NCBI GenBank assembly: GCA_007570785.1
Contig: ML660201.1
Location: 50,698,411 to 50,762,410 of the forward strand
DNA from: Antilocapra americana
Lineage: Eukaryota; Chordata; Mammalia; Artiodactyla; Antilocapridae
Direction: 5' to 3'
Length of the DNA: 64,000 nucleotides
Shown here: in pieces, positions 1-11,484 of the stretch
Layout: every line of letters begins with the position of its first letter
Position numbering within the stretch: the stretch's first letter is position 1
Made by a program: the position numbers and the translations under genes
The notes under the pieces: generated by a model
What the model saw: the letters and a program-made list of their open reading frames with translations, nothing else
Told to the model about the DNA's origin: nothing
Database searches by the model: none

Positions 1-120
1 CTCCTGGAGAAGAGAATGGTGCCCCAATCCAGTATTCTTGCCTGGGAAATTCCAAGGATAGAGAAGCCTGGTGGGCTACAGTCTATGGAGTTGCAAAGAA
101 CCAGACACAACTAAGTTCAC
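1..120 (+). repeat. Bov-tA SINE, cut by the window edge
   Basis: The 3' part of a Bov-tA element: ctccagta-like core followed by the gggctacagt, rcaaag and gacacaact motifs typical of its BovB-derived tail. The tRNA-like head lies outside the window. Confidence 0.85.
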
Positions 121-987
121 ACACACAAACTCTAATTCAAGCTCAGTGGGAATGGTGTTTTAATCAGGTACAAACTGCTCCATAAGTTCGAAGGGAAAAG
201 AGATCTTGGAAGGCTTCCTGGAGGAAGGAGCATCAGATATGAGCCTTTAGCAGACAGGCTCTGCCTGGGGCTGTTCTGAGCATCTTCTCATTTCATCCTT
301 ACCACAACAATCCAGCAATGATTATAGCCATGATTATATCCACTTCACAGATGAGGAACCCAGTCAGGGTAAGTCCTTACCCAAAGTTCCATATCCAGGA
401 AGCAGAGAAATTGAGACAGGAATCCAGGTCTTTCTGTCACCAAAACTCATGTCTTCATTAGCTTCTAAAGGCCCGGCTCAGTTAGCCCTGCCAAAGGAAA
501 CCAGATTTCCCCAAGACCTGCCCACTCATCCCTGGGACTAGGTATCACTCCATCCCAAGATCACAGTGCCCCCTCCTGCCTTGGATTCTGGTCAGCTGTG
601 CCCTGTCGGGGGGGTCACTGTGGCACCACCCACACCCAGTACCAGCATTTGCAGGCTGGGGGCCACCCACAGATATCTGCGGAGGGGACTTTAATCCACT
701 GACCCTGAGATCTCAGAGGGCCAGGAGAAGGCTCTGTTGGGCTGTTCATTATTATTATTCAGATTTGACCAACCTCCTTCCTTCCTGGATTCAAAGCAAT
801 GCCCGTCCCCAGGGAGGTGCAGAGCAGAAAAGGGGACATGGCCATACAAGGCCCAACGCCAAGTTTCCTGACTCCTGACTCCCCGGGAAGTTCTCCTTGA
901 CCCTTGGAAACTTGACTCACTTGAGCTCTGCATCCTTTGACAACAGAAAAGTGCCCTCATAAGGAAATAATTCAACCACAGCTCTGT

Positions 988-1192
988 TGGCTTCCCAGGT
1001 AGTGCAGTGGTAAAGAATCTGCCTATCAGTGCCAGAGATGAGACTCGAGTGCGATCCCAGGGTCAGAAAGATCCCCTGGAGGAGGAAATGGCAGCCCACT
1101 CCAGTACTCTTGCCTGGAGAATCCCGTGGACAGAAGAGCCTGGTGGGCCACAGTCCCTGGGGTCGCAAGGAGTCGGACACGACTGAGCACAC
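988..1192 (+). repeat. Bov-tA SINE
   Basis: Full-length copy starting ggcttcccaggt (tRNA-Glu-like head with a degenerate B box) and ending gtcggacacgactgagca. Confidence 0.9.
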
Positions 1193-1347
1193 CCACGCAC
1201 GCACAGCTCCATCACCAACCCACGCATCTGTTCCCACCTCATCCTGTCCCCGCCGCTTTCCCTGTTCCTGACCAGAGGCTGGATGCACTGCTTGTCAGAC
1301 TAGCCTGGTGTGTGCCGGGGAGAGCGTGTGAGCACAGGGGAGTGGGG

Positions 1348-1370
1348 TGTGTGTGTGTGTGTGTGTGTGT
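1348..1370 (+). repeat. (GT)n microsatellite
   Basis: Uninterrupted GT dinucleotides over about 23 bases, just downstream of a Bov-tA SINE. Confidence 0.9.
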
Positions 1371-1839
1371 ACCCTGCAGGACCCCTGAGCGTCTGCGTGT
1401 ATAAGAAAAGGTGCTCCCCGCTGTGTTTCTCCTTTGCTCTCACACCGCGACCACACTCACAATACTTTTGACTCCAGATGTGTGGATTTTGCACACCTCA
1501 AGCAATTCTGCCACCCCAGCTGGGAGTCCTACAGCTGAGCTCAGTGCTGCCGCTGTCTACCCGGAGTCAGAGTCAGACCCCACACATTAAGGCCTCCGTC
1601 CCACGGGACCGCCCCCGCTTCAGATGACAGTCACATGTCCTGAGTGCACCTGTACGTCTCACCAACCAGACAGAAGTCAGGGTCCCCATGACCCCCCACC
1701 TTGGGTTTGATCATTTGCTAGAACGGCTCATAGAACTCAGGGAAGCACATACTTTGGTTACTGGCTTATTATATAACAAAGGATATGAATGAACAGCTAG
1801 ATGAAGAGGTGCGTACAGAAAGGTCCCGAAGAGTCTCAA

Positions 1840-2047
1840 GTTTCCCAGATGGTGCTAGCGGTGAAGAATCTGCCTGTTACTGCAGGAGATAGAAGAGACC
1901 CAGGTTCAATCCCTGGTTCGGGAAGATTCCTTGGAGGAGGGCATGGCAACCCACTTGTGTCCTTGCCTGGAGAATCCCATGGTCAGAGGAACCTGGTGGG
2001 CTACAGACCGCGGGGTCACAAGAGTCAGACCTGACCTAGCAACTAAA
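1840..2047 (+). repeat. Bov-tA SINE
   Basis: Full-length, head tttcccagatgg, B-box-like ggttcaatccctgg, tail with gagtcagacctgacc and a CCA-repeat end. Confidence 0.9.
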
Positions 2048-2318
2048 CCACCACCACCACCATCATTTGGTCCCAGCCAATCATTAACTCAATCTCCAGC
2101 CCCTCTTCTTTTCCTAGAGGGTAAGGGGTAGGGCCGAAAGTTCCAAGCTTCTGATCGTGGCTTGGTCTTTCTGGGGACCAGCCCCTATCCTAAAGCCATC
2201 CAGGAGCCCAACAAATGTCACATAATTAGGGAAAAAAACACTCCTATCATTTAGGAAGTTCCAAGGGTTTCAGGAGCTCTATGCCAGGAACTGGGGACAG
2301 AGATCAATCAATCAATAA

Positions 2319-2357
<39 letters not shown>
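2319..2357 (+). repeat. (TA)n microsatellite with GT lead-in
   Basis: GTGTG followed by about 17 TA units, 39 bases of strict purine-pyrimidine alternation. A TG-rich stretch follows at about 2373-2388. Confidence 0.9.
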
Positions 2358-2359
<2 letters not shown>

Positions 2360-2793
2360 CTTATCTCAGTATGTTTGTGTGTGTGTTGTCTCTCTTAGCC
2401 AAGGCTGCGCCATGCTGCGGTAACAAGTGGTCCCCAGATCATAGTAGCTCACAACAATGAAGATTTACTTCTCAGCATGGAGTTACTTCAAGGGTTGCCT
2501 CTGATTCTGCTCCCTGGGCCAAGAGTAAATGGGCAGCATCTACCCAGAGTGCTGCTGGTCCCCACAGCAGAGGGAAACAAGAGCGTGGAGGAACTGGGAG
2601 CTGGCTCTGGAGGCTCCCACCCTGAGGAACACACAGCTCTTTCCCCTCCAGTTTCAGGGGCTGGAGCTGGTCATGTGATTGAGCCTGTTCTCATGGAAAG
2701 TGGTCCCTCTCTTGGGGGGAGCCAGGAAGCACCCTTGCACAGGAGCCAGCCTACCCCACTCAGATGCAGGGCTGTGAGAAGCTGTGTATCTCA

Positions 2794-3213
2794 GTTGTTG
2801 TTTAGTTGCTAAGTCATGCCCAAGTCTTTATGACCCCATGGATTGCACACTCCAGACCTCCCTGTCCTTCACCATCTCCCAGAGTTTGCTCAAACTTACG
2901 TCCATTGAGTCCATGATAACATCCAGCCATCTTGTCTTCTGTTGCCCCCCTTCTCCTGCCCTCAATCTTTCCCAGCATCAGTCTTTTCCAATGAGGCACC
3001 TCTTTGCATCAGGTGGCCGAAATGTTGGAGCTTTAGCTTCAGCATCAGTCCTCCCATTGAATATTCAGGGTTGACTCCTTTAGGATTGACTGGTTTGATC
3101 TCCTGGCAGTCTGAGGGACTCTCGAGAGCCTTCTCCACCACCACAGTTGAAAAGCATCCGTTCTTCGGTGCTCAGCCATCTTTAGGGTCCAACTCTCTTA
3201 TCCGTGCGTGACT
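2794..3213 (-). repeat. BovB (RTE) LINE 3' fragment
   Basis: About 420 bases matching the 3' end of BovB in reverse: gttgctaagtc at the 3' terminus, then the region that translates on the - strand into the C-terminal part of the BovB reverse-transcriptase protein ([21 protein letters not shown]-like). It has frame breaks and is not functional. Confidence 0.85.
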
Positions 3214-3390
3214 ACTGTGTGTCTCAGTGGCTCTTGGTGACTGTGAGAAAATACAGTTGCACAAATCTATCTGTTGGGGTACCTTGTGCTTCTGGGTGTG
3301 CACAGGTGTCAGTCGGTGTTTCTAGATGTAAAAAAAAAAAGGTGTGTAAATGGTGTGCACAAGATCCTGTGCTTGAATGGACAAATGGGA

Positions 3391-3415
3391 GTGTGTGTGT
3401 GTGTGTATGTGTGAT
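3391..3415 (+). repeat. (GT)n microsatellite
   Basis: A short GT run in a wider TG-rich, imperfect stretch from about 3,335 to 3,510. Confidence 0.8.
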
Positions 3416-3910
3416 GGGAAGAATGTGAGTCAGGGGAGGGTGTGAGCATGTGTGTGCAAGTCTATGTGTGTGTATACCAGTGTGTAAGTGTGTGTGCACA
3501 GGCAAGCATGTATGTACCTGTGTGCCACAAGCCCACGCCTCAGCACTGAGTCCATCTGCATGTACAGCAAACACCCCCCACACTCACACCCCAACATACG
3601 CTCCCGTCCCCAGAGAAGAAGCCGTCACAGATGGGCATCGAGATGCTCAATTTCCCAGCTGATGATTTAGCAGGTTCATTCACCCCTCATTTGTGGCCAT
3701 CTGTCGCCTTCCACGCAGCCGCTGGGCCGTCTCCACCTGGCCGGAGCACTGAGGCTGCAGAGCGATGGCGGCAGGACCGGCCAGCAGCTCCAGAGACTGA
3801 GGTGCCTCCCAGACCCAGGACCGCCTCTCAGAGCTGCCCAGGGGATGGGAGCCCAGCAGACAGATAAGGATCTTCCAGAAGGGATTCGGGGCTCTCCAAA
3901 ATGCCTTGTG

Positions 3911-4119
3911 CATGCTTAGTCACTCAGTCGTGTCCGACTCTTTGTATCCCCGTGGACTGTAGCCCCCCAGGCTCCACTGTCCATGGGATTCTCCAGGCAA
4001 GAATACAGCAGTGGGTTGCCATTTGCTACTCCAGGGGATCTTGCCAATCCAGAGATCAAACCCGCATCTCCTGCCTTGGCAGGTGGATTCTTTACCACTA
4101 GCACCATCTGGGAAGCCCC
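3911..4119 (-). repeat. Bov-tA SINE
   Basis: Full-length in reverse: cactcagtcgtgtccgac at left, ggattctttaccactag and ggaagcccc at right. Confidence 0.9.
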
Positions 4120-4825
4120 TCCAAATGCCTTAGGCTGCCCCAGTCCTCCAGCAACACTCTCCCATTCCCAGCACACCTCTCCCCACCCCCCACATAGGAA
4201 TCTTTGTTGGGGCAGAACAAGCCAGCTCCTGATAGTCACCTCCGCCAGGTTCTCGTCCACGTTCTGCGCTCAACACTTGACCTGCACCGTCTCATTTAGA
4301 CCCAAGACACAGATGCTGCTCCTCGCCGTGGTCAGCCGAAGAGGAAACTGAATCGCTGAGAGGCACACACGTCCACACACCCACTGGGAGCAAAACCGAG
4401 TCTCTCACTAAGGTCTCCCTGTTCACATGGGGCCAGGGCTGCTCCAGGTCACCTCTTCCAAGAAGCCACCTGACTAGCAGCCTGGAAGGGCCAGGCCTGG
4501 GCTACAGCAGGACCACAGCCCTGAATGTGGATGCTGGTGAGGTGATGGAGCAGAGGATACAGGTCACCCCATCTTCTTCTCTGGTGACCACCCTCCCCCT
4601 TTCCAGGAGGGAAGACCACCCCACCCCCCAACTTGGTTGGTCCTGATTTCTTATTCCAATATATCCTTGAAATGAGCCTCTCATGCCCAGGGCAGCTTTT
4701 GTCATGTTCCTGCTCAACTGCCATCCTGGCCTGGGGTGGAGTCCAGCCTCCCTAAGAGCTGAGGCTGGCCCTGGCCTTCCGCCTCTCCCATCTGTCTGGC
4801 CTCACAGCCCCACCTCCCCTCTGTT

Positions 4826-4995
4826 CTTTTTATTTTTCAAATGCATGTATTTATTTGGCTGCACTGGGTCTTAGTTGTGGCCCTTGGGATCCTTGGTTGA
4901 GGCATGTGGGATCTTGTTCCCGGACCAGGGATTGAACCCAGGCCCTCTGCACTGGGAGCCCGGAGCCTTAGCCACTGGACCGCCAGGGAAGACCC
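4826..4995 (-). repeat. CHR-type tRNA-derived SINE
   Basis: In reverse: T-rich start (tttatttttcaaatgcatgta), ggctgcactgggtcttag, gaccagggattgaaccc and ccactggaccgccagggaag. The head-end motif is characteristic of the cetartiodactyl CHR family. Confidence 0.8.
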
Positions 4996-5737
4996 TGCTC
5001 TCTGCTCCAGCACTGAGTTCCTCCCCCACGCTCCTTCACCTCTGATGCTTCCCTCCTCCAGTCTCCTTCACACTTTCCCAGCTCACTCCTGCCCACTCCG
5101 CCCTCCTCAAGGAAGTCTCCCCTGCCCCCTAAGGGCTGCCTTCCCTGCCCCGCCCCGTCCTTGCAGGGGGCTGGAGTCTCCCCCACTAAACTGTAAATTC
5201 CTGGGGGGAATGTGCTGCTTCCTCAGTCACGCGCTTAACAAATACTATTGATCTCTCCCTGCCCCAGGCCAGGGACAATTCACTAGACCAGAGATGGGTG
5301 AAAACAAGAAAAGAGGATGAGAGGGAGACCAACTAGGCTGGGGCAGCAGCAGTCAGATAGGTGGTGACAGGAGGCTTCTCAGAGGTGGTGACAAGCATGC
5401 TGAGACCCAGGAATGAGAAGAAGCCAGCAACGCAAAGGTCAGAGACTCGGGAACTCCTGGATGCATGAACGGCAACCGCAAAGGTGACGAGGCAAGAATG
5501 GGTCCAGCATATTTGGGTTATGCGCATGTGGCTGGAGTGTTGACAGCTGGGGGCAGGCAGGGTTCAGAGAGGTAGGTAGCAAAGTGTTTCCTGAACATTT
5601 CCTGGAGATTTTTTACTTTGAATACTCCAGACTGCCTCCTCCAGGGAGCCTTCTCTGACTGCACATTCCTTATGCCTCTGAGCCCTCCCAGCTCTACCCA
5701 CAGTGATCCAAATTACCTCTCAGCCTCCTTAAGATAG

Positions 5738-6377
5738 TTATCGTTCAGTCGCTCGGTCATGGCCAACTCCTTGCAACCCCATGGACTCCCACATGCCAGG
5801 CTTCCCAGAGTTTGCTGTCTCCCGGAGTTTGCCCACACTCATGTCCACTGAGTCGGTGATGCCATCCAACCATCTCAATTGTCTGCCGCCCCCTTCTACT
5901 CCTGCCATCAGTCTTTCCCAGCATCAGGGTGTTTTCCAGTGAGTCAGCTCTTCGAATCAGGTGGCCAAAGAATTGAAGTTTCGGCTTCAGCATCAGTCCT
6001 TCCAATGATTATTCAGAGCTGATTTCCTTTAGGATTGACTGGCTTGATCTTGCTGTCCAAGGGACTCTCAAGAGTCTTCTCCAGCACCATAGTTCAAAAG
6101 CATCAGTTCTTCAGTGCTTAGTCTTCTTTATGGTCCAACTCCCACATCTATACATGACTACTAGAAAAACCTTAGCTTTAACTGTATGGACTTTGTCAGC
6201 AAAGTGGTGTCTCTGCTTTTTACTACACTGTCTAGGTTGGTCATAGCTTTTCTTCCAAGGAGCAAGTGCCTTTTAATTTTATGGCTTCAGTCACTCTCTG
6301 TAGTGATTTTGGATCCCAAGAAAATAGTCTGTCACTGTTTCTATTTTTTCCCCATCTATTTGCCATGAAGTGATGCG
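5738..6377 (-). repeat. BovB (RTE) LINE 3' fragment
   Basis: About 640 bases of BovB 3' end in reverse, reaching further 5' than most copies here (through the tttcttccaaggagcaag and ccatgaagtgatg landmarks). Frame breaks throughout. Confidence 0.85.
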
Positions 6378-7180
6378 AAGATGGACGAGTCTCCAAACCC
6401 CTACCTTGTCTTGTTTAAATGATGTAAAAGCATTTTATTAATACAAATGGGCCCTCCCCTGTTCCTGGGTCCCCTGGCCAGGAGGGCAGCTGCGGGATGT
6501 GGACGGGGTCCCCACCAGGACAGTCATCCTCCATGTCTGCTCCAGTTCCACTTAGCAGGCCGCTAGGGGAGGCAGGAAGGACTGGCTGGGCTGTCAGGCT
6601 TGGTTATTTATGGAATTCAATTTCCCCGGCTCCCTGCCACTCCCAGGAGCTTCACAGGGAGGCCACAGAGAAGGGTAGTGTTTGGGCCTGCAAGGGGGGA
6701 TTCACCTGTCAAGTGAAGCAAACACCCTCCAGAAGGACACATGGACACTTCAGGGCAGTGTCTGGGCACGAGGAGAGGCAGAACAAAGCACTCTAGCCTG
6801 GGTGTCAGAGACCCTGGATTCTAGGCTGGTTCTGCCCCAGTGTTAGGCAAGCCCTTCTCTGGGCCCCCGTTTCCACCTTAGTAAGAGGTGAGAGAGCTTA
6901 ATCTAGGTCATGTGTTGATATATGTTTTTGTGAAAGTCCATACAAAAAATGTGTTAGGCTTAGTGGGTCAGAGGGCATCTGTCAGAACTACTCAATTCTG
7001 CCTTGCAGGGCACAACAGCCGTAGATGGCGCGTAAACAAATGCGCATGGCTGCGTTCCAAAACACCTCGACTTATGAAAGACAGGCAGCAGGCTGACCTT
7101 GGCCCGTGGGCTCTGCATTACTGACCCCTGATCTAGGTGTGACTGTTGTGTCAGTCAGGACACTTTCGGAGAAAGAGTGA

Positions 7181-8407
7181 CTATGTGTGCATGGTTGTGT
7201 CCCGACTCTTTGCAACCCTGCAGACTGTAGCCCAGCAGGCTCCCCTGTCTATGGAATCTTCCAGGCAAGAATACCGGGGTGGGTTGCCATTTCCTGCTCC
7301 AGGGGATCTTCTCCACCCAGGGACTGAACCCGTGTCTTTTTTTAAAATTAATTTATGTTAATAGGAGGCTAGTTACTTCACAATATCGTGGTGGTTTTTG
7401 CCATACATCAACATGAGTCAGCCATGGGTGCACATGTGTCCCCCATCCTGAACCCCCCTCCCACCTCCCTCCCCACCCCATCCCTCTGGGTTGTCCCAGA
7501 ACACCAGCTTTGAGTGCTCTGCTTCATACATCGAACTTGCACTGGTCATTTCTTTTACATAGGGTAATATACATGTTTCAGTGCTATTCTCTCATATCAT
7601 CCCACCCTTGCCTTCTCCCACAGAGTCCAAAAGCCTGTTCTTTATACCTGTGTCTCTTTTGTTGTCTTGCATGTAGGATCATCATTACTGTCTTTCTAAA
7701 GTCCATATATATACGTTAATATACTGTATTGGTGTTTCTCCTTCTGACTTACTTCACCCTGTATAATAGGCTCCAGTTTCATCCACCTAATTAGAATTGA
7801 CTCAGATGTGTTATTTTTTATAGCTGAGTAATAGTCCATTGTGTATATGTACCACAACTTGCTTAACCAGTCATCTGCCGATGGACATCTAGGTTGCTTG
7901 CCTGTCCTGGCTATTGTAAACAGTGCGGCAATGAAGATGGGGTTACATGTGTCTCTTTCAATTCTGATTTCCTCAGTGTGTATGCCTAACAGTGGGATTA
8001 GCTGGGTCATATGGCAGTTCTATTTCCAGTTTTTTAGGGAATCTCCAGACTTTTCTCCATAGTGGCTGTACTAGTTTGCATTCCCACCAACAGTGTTAAG
8101 AAGGTTCCCTTTACTTCACACCCTCTCCAGTGCTTATTGTTTGTAGACTTTTTGATGGCAGCCATTCTGACCTGCGTGACATGGTACCTCATTGTGGTTT
8201 TGATTTACACTTCTCTGATAATGAGTGATGTTGAGCATCTTTTCATGTGTTTGTTAGCCATATGTATGTCTTCTTCGGAAAAATGTCTGTTTAGTTCTTT
8301 GGCCCATTTTTTGATTGGGTCATTTATTTTTCTGTGAACCCATGTCTTTTGCATCTCTTGCATTGGCAAATGGATTCTTTACCATTAGCGCCACCTGGGA
8401 AGCCCCC
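7181..8407 (-). repeat. Bov-tA SINE split by an L1 insertion
   Basis: Left part 7181-7340 and right part 8336-8407 together make one reverse Bov-tA. The pieces rejoin across the 15-base duplicated target gaaccc(g/a)tgtctttt (7326-7340 and 8336-8350). Confidence 0.85.
7341..8335 (-). mobile_element. L1 LINE, 5'-truncated 3' end, inserted in a Bov-tA
   Basis: About 1 kb: the L1 3' UTR (7341-about 7700) and the C-terminal part of ORF2 in reverse. The - strand frame at 7696-8010 includes WYIYTMDYYSAIKNN, a landmark of the L1 ORF2 C-terminus. It is flanked by a 15-base target-site duplication with one mismatch, so it is a true retrotransposition product younger than the host SINE. Confidence 0.88.
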
Positions 8408-8959
8408 AGGACACCTTAGGTTGTAAGCAAAAGAATCCCAATGCAGACTAGCTTACACTAAACATTGCTTAGAGGATGAGAACTTTGGGGGGTCACATAG
8501 GAAAAAAATTTCCAGGGGGACTTCAGGTATGGCTGGATCCAGGAGCTCAGATGATATCATTAGGACTCATTATGACTGAGTTTCACTTTCACTATTCCTT
8601 GACTACATTTGCCTCTAGTTTGGCCTTAATTTTAGGCAGGCACCCTTCATCAGCAGAAGTCTGGGATTCATTCCTCCTGGGCCAGGTTTCATCATGTGCT
8701 CCTTCCTGAACTAATCATTCCTATAGGAATGATGAGTTTATCCTGGGTGGCCAGGCTTGGGGCATGTGCCCATCTCTAGAGCCAACAGTGAGTCCAGCTC
8801 CACGATATGACATGCCTCATAGTATATGGAGTGGCCCCAGGAGTGGACAGTAGGGAGTTCTTTGTGCAGGGCTGGTGCTTAGGGTTTCTCTTTATGGCAC
8901 CATCACTCCTTCCTAGATAATTGCAACCACCTCCTGAATGCTTCTCAGTCCCCATGCCC

Positions 8960-9165
8960 CTCTCTCCATCCAACTCACAGCACATACCATCACCAGATTA
9001 ATCTTCCCAAGGCTTCCCAGTCACTCTGCTGCTCAAGAACCTTCTTTGGCTCCCCATTGCCAACAGGACAAGATCCTCGTGCCTCAGTCTGGTTCTCAAG
9101 GCCCCCCGAGATCTCACCTTAGTTGTTCTTCTCACCCTTGTCTCCTCCCCTCTTCTATGCTGGAA
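8960..9165 (+). repeat. L2-like LINE fragment
   Basis: Diverged copy recognised by the order of phrases aggcttcccagtc, tggctccccattgcc, aggacaagatcc and ctcaaggccccc. Confidence 0.55.
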
Positions 9166-9640
9166 TAAGAGTCCAAGACTTGAGTTAGTGCCACTGGTCA
9201 CTAGCTGTATAACCTTGAAAGTGAAACAATATTGAAGAGCCAAGTTGGGGGACAGGCACTACTTAACTTTAAGATTTGCTGGAAAGTTAGAGTAATCAAG
9301 ACAGTGTGCTAATGATGAAAGAACAGACAAATAGATCAATGGAACACAGTGCAGAGCCCAGAAATAGATCCAGATAAACACAATCAACTGATCCTTGACA
9401 AATGAGCAAAGGCGTTGAAATGGAGCAATGATAGTCTCCTCAGCAAATGGTGCTGGAACAACTATACGTCCACATGCAGAAAAGTGAATCTAGTTACAGA
9501 CCTGAAACCCTTCACAAAAATTAACTGACAGTGGATCATAGATCCCAAATATACCTACATACAAAATGCAAAATGAGGAAACTCCTGGAAGATAATATAG
9601 GATAAAATTGATACAACTTTGGGTATGGTGATGACTTTTT

Positions 9641-9937
9641 GTTGTTGTTGTTCAGTCGCTCAGTCGTGTCTGACTCTTTGCCACCCCATGGTCTGCAACA
9701 CACCAGGCTTCTCTGTCTTTCACCATCTCCCAGAGCTTGCTCAGACTCATGCCCATTGAGTTAGTGATGCCGTCAAACCACCTCGTCTTCTGTCGTCCCC
9801 TTCTCCTCCTGCCTTCAATCTTCCCCAGCATCGGGGTCTTTTCTAATGAGAAGGCTCTTGACATCAAGTGGCCAAAGTATTAGAGCTTAAGCTTCAGTAT
9901 CAGTCCTTCCAATGAATATTCAAGGTTGATTTCCTTT
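9641..9937 (-). repeat. BovB 3' fragment inserted in the old L1
   Basis: Reverse BovB 3' end of about 300 bases, starting gttgttgttgttcagtcg. Host L1 sequence is duplicated on both sides (9621-9640 and 9938-9957, about 20 bases with two differences), as expected for a target-site duplication. Confidence 0.88.
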
Positions 9938-10852
9938 GGGTGTGGTGATGACGTTTTTAAACAACACCAAAGGAACAATACATGAAGGAAATAATTGACT
10001 GGACTGGACTTCATTAAAATTAAAAACTTCTGCTCTGCAGAAAACGATATCAAAGAATGAGAAGGCAAGTCACAGACTGGGGAAAAACATATTTGCAAAA
10101 GACATATCCAAAATGCACAAAGAACTCTAAAAACACAGCAATAAGAAAACAAACAATCCAATTTAAAAATCCTAAGATCTTAACAGACACCTCACCGAAG
10201 AAGATATGTGGATAACAAAGATGCCCCACCTCATACGTCATCAGGGAAATGCAAACTGAGATGACAATGAGCTACCTGTTAGAATGGCTAAAATCTGGAA
10301 CACTGACAACATCAAACACTGGCGGGGATCTAGAGCACGGGGAACTCTGATTCACTGCTAGTGGGAGTGCAAAGTGGCTCAGGCACCGTGGAAGCCGTTT
10401 CGCTGGCTTCTTACAAAGCTAAAGATATTCTGGCAATGCAACACAGCAATATCCCTCATCGTTATTTACCCAAAGGAGTTTAAACTTACGTCCACAAAAA
10501 AACTCGCACATGGATATTTATAGCAGCTTTATTCATAACTGCCAAAACTTGGAAGCAGACAAGATGTCCATTCAGTAGGTGAATGGAAACATAAATTGAG
10601 GTACATCCAGACAATGGAAAGCTTTTCAGCACTGAAAGGAAATGAGCTATCAAGCCGTGAAAAGACATACTAAATGCAAGTGAAAGAAGACAGTCTGAAA
10701 AGGCTACATATTGTACAGTTCCAACTATATGACACTGTGGAAAAGGCAGAACTATGGAGAGAGTGAAAAGATCAGTGGTTGCTTGGGAATGAGGGGTGGG
10801 GAATGGAGATGAATAGGTAGAACGCTGAGGATTTTTAGGGCAGTGGATACTA

Positions 10853-10919
10853 TTGGGTGGGCCAAAAAGTTCATTGGATAGAACAGAAACCCTGAATGAA
10901 CTTTCTGGCCAACCCGGTG
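10853..10919. mobile_element. Mariner-type MITE
   Basis: A 67-base element with terminal inverted repeats (left ttgggtgggccaaaaagttc, right ending ggccaacccggtg) and TA on each side (10851-10852 and 10920-10921), the hallmark of mariner insertion. It lies within the old L1 3' region. Confidence 0.8.
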
Positions 10920-11171
10920 TAATAACGGTATGCATTTGTGTAAACCCACAGAGTGTACAAAGCCAAGACTGAACCGTAAGGTAAACTGTGGGCTTAGGGT
11001 GATAACCTTGTGTCAGTGCAAGTTCATCAGCTGTAACACATGAACCACTTTGCAGGGGTGGGTGTTGATACTGAGGGAAGCTTTGCTCCTATAGGGGCAG
11101 GAGGTGTGGGGGAAATCTCTGTACCTTCCTCTTAATTTTGCAGGAGCCAAAACATCTCTCTTTTTCTTACA

Positions 11172-11437
11172 AAAAGTATTTATTTATTTTTGGCTGTGCT
11201 GGGGGCCTCATTGCAGTGCGTGGGGCTGTCACTAGGGTGGCGTCCCTCGTTGCAGAGCACAAGCTCTGGGCACGGGGGCTCACTAGCTGAAGCTCCCGGG
11301 GGCACAGACTCAGTAGCTGCGGCACACGTGCTTAGCTGCCCCGCCGCAGGTAGGATATTCCCAGACCAGGGATCCAGCTCATGTCCCCTGTGTTGGCAGG
11401 GTGGATTCTTAACCACTGGACCACCAAGGAAGTCCCC
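11172..11437 (-). repeat. CHR-type SINE
   Basis: In reverse: tatttatttatttttggctg at left, gcacgggggctcactagctg in the body, and ttaaccactggaccaccaag at the right end, landmarks of the family. Confidence 0.8.
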
Positions 11438-11459
11438 CCAAACTTCTCTTCTAAAACAA

Positions 11460-11484
11460 GTTGTTTGTTTGTTTGTTTGTTTTT
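11460..11484 (+). repeat. (TTTG)n tetranucleotide repeat
   Basis: About six GTTT units directly after the CHR-type SINE; probably grown from its tail region or target. Confidence 0.8.

Larger units (their letters stand above)
9254..11172 (+). mobile_element. Old L1 (L1MA-like) 3' end, interrupted twice
   Basis: ORF2 remnants begin near 9254 (gtaatcaagacagtgtg, atagatcaatggaacac) and continue after a BovB insertion at 9641-9937 through the ORF2 end (tagcagctttattcataact) to the 3' UTR (gaaatctctgtaccttcctc, ending about 11172). A mariner-type MITE sits at 10853-10919. Many stops; inactive. Confidence 0.85.

Noticed and set aside
7696..8010. A 104-codon - strand open frame
   Set aside because: It is the C-terminal piece of L1 ORF2 in a truncated insertion.
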